Source of the DNA: Verrucomicrobiota bacterium
GTDB taxonomy: Bacteria; Verrucomicrobiota; Verrucomicrobiia; Limisphaerales; J093
DNA length: 11,008 nt
NCBI GenBank assembly: GCA_003695015.1
Contig: RFJD01000255.1
Coordinates: forward strand, 1-11,008
Direction of reading: 5' to 3'
In this document: one piece after another, positions 7,654 through 11,008 of the stretch
Layout: each line of letters opens with the position of its first letter
Numbering within the stretch: the stretch's first letter is position 1
Position numbers and translations under genes: made by a program
Notes under the pieces: model-generated
The model's database searches: none
What the model was told of the DNA's origin: nothing
The model's input: the letters and a program-made list of their open reading frames with translations, nothing else

Positions 7654-8117
7654 GGCAGCCCGAAGGCCGCGGCGTCGCCCAGGAAGTCGTCCGCCATGCC
7701 GGTCAGCGCCTCTGGCGGGATGGGGAGGTACTTGCCGGACGCGGTGGCGCGGGGCCGGCCGTCGGGCCCGGTCAACTCGGCGGCCGCCTCGAACAGCCGC
7801 TGGCGGCGGTTGGCGGTGAGCCGGGCCCGGACGGTGAGCGTTTCCCCCGGGCGGACCGGCGCCAAGTAGCGCACGGTCATTTCCGCGGCATAGCAAAAGC
7901 GTTGCGAGGCCACCGCACAGGCCCAGGTCATGGCCTCGTCCAGCACCGTGGCGCTCAGGCCGCCGTGGACCACGCCCTTGTAGCCGGCGAACTCGGGCCG
8001 GGGCGTCCATTCGGCCCGGACTTCGCCGTTTTCCCGGCGAAAGGCCAGCTTCAGCCCGGCCGGATTCCCGACGCCACAGACGAAACAGCCGCGCGAGCGG
8101 AGCAACGGTTCGCTCAT
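7638..8117 (-). CDS. PaaI-like hotdog-fold acyl-CoA thioesterase
   Basis: Predicted to hydrolyse acyl-CoA thioesters in the cytoplasm; the acyl group cannot be told from sequence. The protein has 159 residues, typical of single-domain hotdog enzymes. The N-terminus carries CFVCGVGNPAGLKL (11-24), a Cys-x-x-Cys-Gly...Asn-Pro-x-Gly-Leu signature shared with many PaaI/THEM4-like proteins. The central helix start is YKGVVHGGLSATVLDEAM (46-63), where HGG and D60/E61 are in the positions used for catalysis in this superfamily. VRYLAPVRPGETLTVRARL (82-100) is the typical edge strand pair. The gene is convergent with the membrane-protein gene and divergent from the glycosidase-glycosyltransferase gene. 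Its ATG lies in a self-complementary CATG shared with an upstream ATG of that divergent frame. No Shine-Dalgarno is apparent. Confidence 0.88.
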   Translation of the reverse strand: MSEPLLRSRGCFVCGVGNPAGLKLAFRRENGEVRAEWTPRPEFAGYKGVVHGGLSATVLDEAMTWACAVASQRFCYAAEMTVRYLAPVRPGETLTVRARLTANRRQRLFEAAAELTGPDGRPRATASGKYLPIPPEALTGMADDFLGDAAAFGLPAGGG

Positions 8118-8142
8118 GCCGCCAAGGGTAGGGAATCGCTCC

Positions 8143-8171
8143 TTGCCGCGTCAGGCCAAACCGGTGATTAA
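8143..8171 (+). promoter_or_regulatory. Possible sigma70-type promoter for the glycosidase-glycosyltransferase gene
   Basis: TTGCCG (8143-8148) and GATTAA (8166-8171) are separated by exactly 17 bp, within the 121-bp divergent gap. They match the TTGACA/TATAAT consensus at 4/6 and 3/6 positions. GATTAAT is the only AT-rich heptamer in this stretch. If used, transcription would start near 8179, leaving a leader of about 60 nt before the chosen ATG at 8239 and ruling out the alternative ATG at 8116. Confidence 0.3.
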
Positions 8172-8238
8172 TGGCCCGGTTCCGCTCGTCCATCACGTCC
8201 GGAACCGCGAATCCGGACCGCCGGTCTTCGCCAGCAGC

Positions 8239-10803
8239 ATGAGCCCCGCCGACCCCAGTCCGGTCACCCGCCAGGGCGCCTCCCCCCGCGAGGCGCCCGC
8301 TGACGGCGTGCGGGGCCGGGTGACGGTGGACGGCAAGTTCTTCCGGCTCGACGGCCGCAAGTTCCTCGTCAAGGGCGTGGCCTACGGGCCGTTCCGCGCC
8401 GGGGACGGCACGGCCGGTTTCGCCGACCGCGACCGCACGCGACGGGATTTCGCAATGATCCGCGAGTTGGGCGCCAACGTCCTGCGGGTTTATGCGGTGC
8501 CGCCGACCTGGTTCCTGGACGAAGCCCTCGAAGCCGGCCTGCGCCTGCTGATCGACGTGCCCTGGCACCAGCAGGCCTGTTTCCTCGAAACCGAGGAGCG
8601 CCGCCGTGCCGCCCGCCAAGCCGTCCGCCGCGCCGCCGAGGAATGCGCCCGCCACCCGGCCACCTTCGCCCTCTGCGTGGCCAACGAAATCCCCCCCGAC
8701 ATCGTCCGATGGCACGGACCCCGGGCCGTCGAGGCGTTCCTCGAGGAACTCATCGAGCTGGTCAAACAATCGGATTCCGACTGCCCCGCCACCTACGGCA
8801 ACTTCCCCTCGACCGAGTTCCTGCAGCCGCGCGAAGCCGACTTCGTGATGTTCAACCTCTACCTGCGGCGGCGGGCCGATTTCGAAAACTACCTGGCCCG
8901 GCTCCAGATGCTGGCCGACACCCGGCCGCTGGTCATCGGGGAACTGGGGGTGGACGTCCTCCGGGAAGGCGAGGCCGCCCAAGCTGGGCGGTTGGCCGGC
9001 CAAATCGAGGCCGCCTTCCAAGGCGGCGCGGCCGGGGCGATCGTCTTCCGGTTCACCGACGAATGGCACCGCGGCGGCCGGGAGGTGACCGATTGGGCCT
9101 TCGGCCTGACCACCCGGGAACGCGCGCCCCGACCCGCCTTCGCCGCCGTGCGCGAGGCTTTCGCCCGGGCGCCCCGGCTGTTGGAGGGGCCGGTGCCCCG
9201 CGTCTCGGTGGTCGTCGCCGCCTACAACGCCGCCCGCACCTTGCCGCATTGCCTCGGCGCCCTGACCCGCCTCCGCTATCCCGACTACGAAGTAATCCTC
9301 GTGGACGACGGCTCGACCGACGCCACGCCGGACCTGGCCCGGGATTACCCCGGCATCCGCTACTTCCGCCACGAGCGGAACCTGGGCCTTTCCGCCGCCC
9401 GCAACCGGGGCATCGAGCTCGCCACCGGGGAGATCGTCGCCTTCACCGACGCCGACTGCCGGCCGGACGAGGACTGGCTGCAGTACCTGGTTCACGACCT
9501 CCTGAAGCTGGGCGTCAGCGGCATCGGCGGACACAACCTGCTCCCCCCGGACGACTCCGCCGTGGCCGCCGCCGTCATGGCCGCGCCCGGCGGCCCCCTC
9601 CACGTGATGCTGGACGACCGCCTCGCCGAACACGTCCCCGGCTGCAACATGGCCTTCTGGCGCTCGGCCCTCGTCGAGGTCGGCGGATTCGACCCCCTGT
9701 TCCGCCGGGCCGGCGACGACGTGGACCTCTGCTGGCGGCTGCAGGCCCAGGGGGCGCGGATCGGCTTCAGCCCGGGCGGTTTCGTCTGGCATTACCGGCG
9801 TTCCACCCTCCGGGCCTACCTGCGGCAGCAGCACGGCTACGGGGAGGCCGAGGCCTGGCTCGAACGCAAACACCCCGGGCGGTTCAACCGCTTCGGCGCC
9901 AGCCGTTGGCGCGGTCGCATCTACGGCGGCGCCCCCTTCGTCTCCCTCCCCGGCCGCCCCATCATCTATCACGGCCGCTACGGCGCCGGATTGTTCCAGA
10001 CCCTCTACGGCACGGACGCCTCCGGCCTGCTCGCCCTGGCCACGTCGCTCGAATACCACGTCCTGGTCGAGCTGCCGCTCTTGGTGTTGACGGTGGTCTT
10101 CCGCTGGCTCTGGCCCCTGGCCATGGGTGCGGTCGCCCTGCCCCTGCTCGTCAGCTTCCTTGCCGCTCGCCAGGTCCGGCTCCCCCGCCGCAAACGCCGC
10201 TTCTGGTCCCGCCCCGTGGTGGCCCTCCTGTTCTACCTCCAGCCCATCGTCCGCGGCTGGGCCCGCTACCAGGGCCGCCTTTTCCTCGGCCAGACCCCCA
10301 GGCGCGTCCGGTTGGACTTCCGCGCCCTCACCGAACACCGACCCGAGGATGAGCGGGGACAACTCGCCTTTCTGGCCCCCGCCGGCCTCGACCGACTCAC
10401 CTTCCTCCAAACCGTCCGAACCCGCCTTGAAACCGACGGCTGGCGCGTCCGGCCCGACGCCGGCTGGAGCCCCTTCGACCTCGAAATCTACGGCAGCCAC
10501 TGGAGCAAACTCCAACTGACGACCGCCGCCGAATACGAGCCGGACGGCCGGCCCTGGATTCGCTGCCGCCTTCGCACCGCCGCCACCCTGCCCGGAAGGC
10601 TCGTTTTCTGGGCGTTGTGCGGCCTGGCCTTGGTGGGGATCGGCTTGGTCCGGGGCGAACCCGGCCCCGCATGGTTCGGATGCCTCCTCCCGGTGGCTTG
10701 GACCCTCTGGCTCCGGCGCGACCAACGGGCCTTGCGCCGGCAGGTCGCCGTCTTCCTCCGCCGGGTGATCGAGACCCTGACCCCGCCTCCGCCGCACCCG
10801 TAA
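8239..10803 (+). CDS. Fusion of a clan GH-A-like TIM-barrel glycosidase domain and a membrane GT2 glycosyltransferase
   Basis: Probably builds or processes an exopolysaccharide or envelope glycan at the inner membrane. Numbering from ATG 8239 (854 aa): residues about 26-310 are a GH2-C/GH5-like barrel starting VDGKFFRLDGRKFLVKGVAYGP, with RVYAVPPTWFLDEA (83-96), acid/base candidate E150 in CVANEIPP, and nucleophile candidate E235 in VIGELGVDV. Residues about 320-560 are a GT2 domain: SVVVAAYN (323-330), VDDGSTD (355-361), metal-binding DAD (404-406), GCNMAFWRS (468-476) and acceptor-side GDDVDLCWR (492-500). Hydrophobic pairs follow at about 605-642, then about 658-672, and two helices near 787-826. 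A small alpha/beta-looking part (about 700-785) lies between them. No signal peptide precedes the barrel, even from ATG 8116. I recall similar fusions in other bacteria, none characterised to my knowledge. Sugar donor and product are unknown. The wobble bases are strongly C-biased, unlike the MFS gene. Confidence 0.88.
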   Translation: MSPADPSPVTRQGASPREAPADGVRGRVTVDGKFFRLDGRKFLVKGVAYGPFRAGDGTAGFADRDRTRRDFAMIRELGANVLRVYAVPPTWFLDEALEAGLRLLIDVPWHQQACFLETEERRRAARQAVRRAAEECARHPATFALCVANEIPPDIVRWHGPRAVEAFLEELIELVKQSDSDCPATYGNFPSTEFLQPREADFVMFNLYLRRRADFENYLARLQMLADTRPLVIGELGVDVLREGEAAQAGRLAGQIEAAFQGGAAGAIVFRFTDEWHRGGREVTDWAFGLTTRERAPRPAFAAVREAFARAPRLLEGPVPRVSVVVAAYNAARTLPHCLGALTRLRYPDYEVILVDDGSTDATPDLARDYPGIRYFRHERNLGLSAARNRGIELATGEIVAFTDADCRPDEDWLQYLVHDLLKLGVSGIGGHNLLPPDDSAVAAAVMAAPGGPLHVMLDDRLAEHVPGCNMAFWRSALVEVGGFDPLFRRAGDDVDLCWRLQAQGARIGFSPGGFVWHYRRSTLRAYLRQQHGYGEAEAWLERKHPGRFNRFGASRWRGRIYGGAPFVSLPGRPIIYHGRYGAGLFQTLYGTDASGLLALATSLEYHVLVELPLLVLTVVFRWLWPLAMGAVALPLLVSFLAARQVRLPRRKRRFWSRPVVALLFYLQPIVRGWARYQGRLFLGQTPRRVRLDFRALTEHRPEDERGQLAFLAPAGLDRLTFLQTVRTRLETDGWRVRPDAGWSPFDLEIYGSHWSKLQLTTAAEYEPDGRPWIRCRLRTAATLPGRLVFWALCGLALVGIGLVRGEPGPAWFGCLLPVAWTLWLRRDQRALRRQVAVFLRRVIETLTPPPPHP

Positions 10804-10850
10804 GCCGCATCCCCCGACCCCGGCGTCGGCCCGTCACCCGCGCCCTGTAG

Positions 10851-10870
10851 GCCGGGTCCCCTGACCCGGC
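10851..10870. repeat. Perfect hairpin unit (GCCGGGTC/GACCCGGC)
   Basis: Eight perfectly paired bases close a CCCT loop. It is preceded by CTGTAG, a lead-in I associate with dispersed intergenic repeats in Verrucomicrobiota genomes (from memory). It is the best-conserved unit of the cluster. Confidence 0.75.
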
Positions 10871-10891
10871 GTTCGCATCGCCAACCCCGAC

Positions 10892-10911
10892 GCCGCGTGG
10901 GGGCACGCGGC
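10892..10911. repeat. Perfect hairpin unit of a second arm type (GCCGCGTG/CACGCGGC)
   Basis: Same 8-4-8 geometry as the unit at 10851-10870, but with the middle of both arms changed in a compensatory way (GGGTC/GACCC to GCGTG/CACGC) and a GGGG loop. Keeping the pairing while changing sequence points to selection or copying of the structure itself. Confidence 0.7.
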
Positions 10912-10972
10912 CTCCATCACGCCTCCCCGGTCGTTCCCCCTGCTGGCCGCGTCCCCCGACCCGGCGCCCCCC

Positions 10973-11003
10973 CTTCAACTCATCACCCTTCAACTCTTCA
11001 ACC
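10973..11003. repeat. CTTCAAC short repeats at the window edge
   Basis: CTTCAACT (10973-10980), CTTCAACT (10988-10995) and CTTCAACC (10996-11003) form an irregular repeat at 15- and 8-bp steps. It contains the only AT-richer bases of the terminal intergenic region. It may continue past the edge; no coding frame is supported here. Confidence 0.5.
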
Positions 11004-11008
11004 CGTCA

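Larger units (their letters stand above)
10804..10965. repeat. Cluster of four related 20-21-nt hairpin repeats
   Basis: Directly after the stop codon four units share an 8-nt arm, 4-nt loop, 8-nt arm plan. Unit 1 is 10804-10824 (GCCGCATC, CCCC, GACCCCGGC; imperfect). Unit 2 is 10851-10870 (GCCGGGTC, CCCT, GACCCGGC; perfect). Unit 3 is 10892-10911 (GCCGCGTG, GGGG, CACGCGGC; perfect). Unit 4 is 10946-10965 (GCCGCGTC, CCCC, GACCCGGC; one mismatch). Units 1 and 4 combine a unit-3-like left arm with a unit-2-like right arm. They resemble REP-type palindromes. No gene is visible around them, and the region may also end transcription of the upstream gene. Confidence 0.75.

Noticed and set aside
6775..10797. 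1340-codon open frame on the minus strand
   Set aside because: It lies antisense to the membrane protein and the GH-GT2 fusion and in another frame over the thioesterase; composition is Gly/Ala/Glu/Gln-rich with no domain.
10397..10993. 198-codon minus-strand frame across the fusion gene's end and the hairpin region
   Set aside because: Gly/Arg-rich, no motif, runs through repeats; typical spurious frame over palindromic repeats.
10804..11008. CRISPR array at the right edge
   Set aside because: Units are short hairpins of unequal spacing and sequence, with no constant 28-37-nt repeat, no uniform spacers and no cas gene.

Overview
This is a very GC-rich bacterial window with eight protein-coding genes, one cut by the left edge, and short intergenic gaps. 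I see no rRNA, tRNA, CRISPR array, insertion sequence or integrase. The best taxonomic guess is Verrucomicrobiota. The first gene ends in the DPDGDG...NLWEY...TDP module typical of that phylum's exported proteins. The secreted cyclophilin carries extra C-terminal beta modules of a kind I associate with the same group. The right edge holds GCCGGGTC/GACCCGGC hairpins and TTCAAC-rich filler like intergenic repeats I recall from those genomes. This assignment rests on memory of family style, not on a search.

Layout from left to right. Positions 1-1254 (+): 3' part of a large, probably exported multidomain protein (beta-trefoil-like, Fn3, NLxEY module). 1313-2512 (+): exported cyclophilin-type prolyl isomerase with two added beta modules. 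2654-3973 (+): TCR/Tet-type MFS drug transporter, overlapping tail-to-tail by 44 bp with 3930-4691 (-), a NIF3/YbgI dinuclear-metal protein. A 158-bp divergent gap follows. 4850-6790 (+): biosynthetic arginine decarboxylase SpeA. 6811-7623 (+): six-helix membrane protein of unknown function, probably co-transcribed with speA. 7638-8117 (-): PaaI-like hotdog thioesterase, convergent with the membrane protein. 8239-10803 (+): an 854-residue fusion of a clan GH-A-like TIM barrel to a GT2 glycosyltransferase with membrane helices. 10804-11008: a cluster of short hairpin repeats and TTCAAC repeats.

The genes do not form one pathway. The left part is exported or cell-surface material, the middle is housekeeping and transport (drug efflux, NIF3, polyamine synthesis), and the right part is glycan assembly. 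The most interesting item is the glycosidase-glycosyltransferase fusion. Both expected catalytic glutamates and the GT2 acidic motifs are present, but there is no signal peptide, so a glycosidase-fold domain appears to sit in the cytosol beside the transferase. The second is the set of 8-4-8 hairpins downstream of it. Most starts lack a good Shine-Dalgarno sequence, so several start choices rest on domain boundaries and family length.
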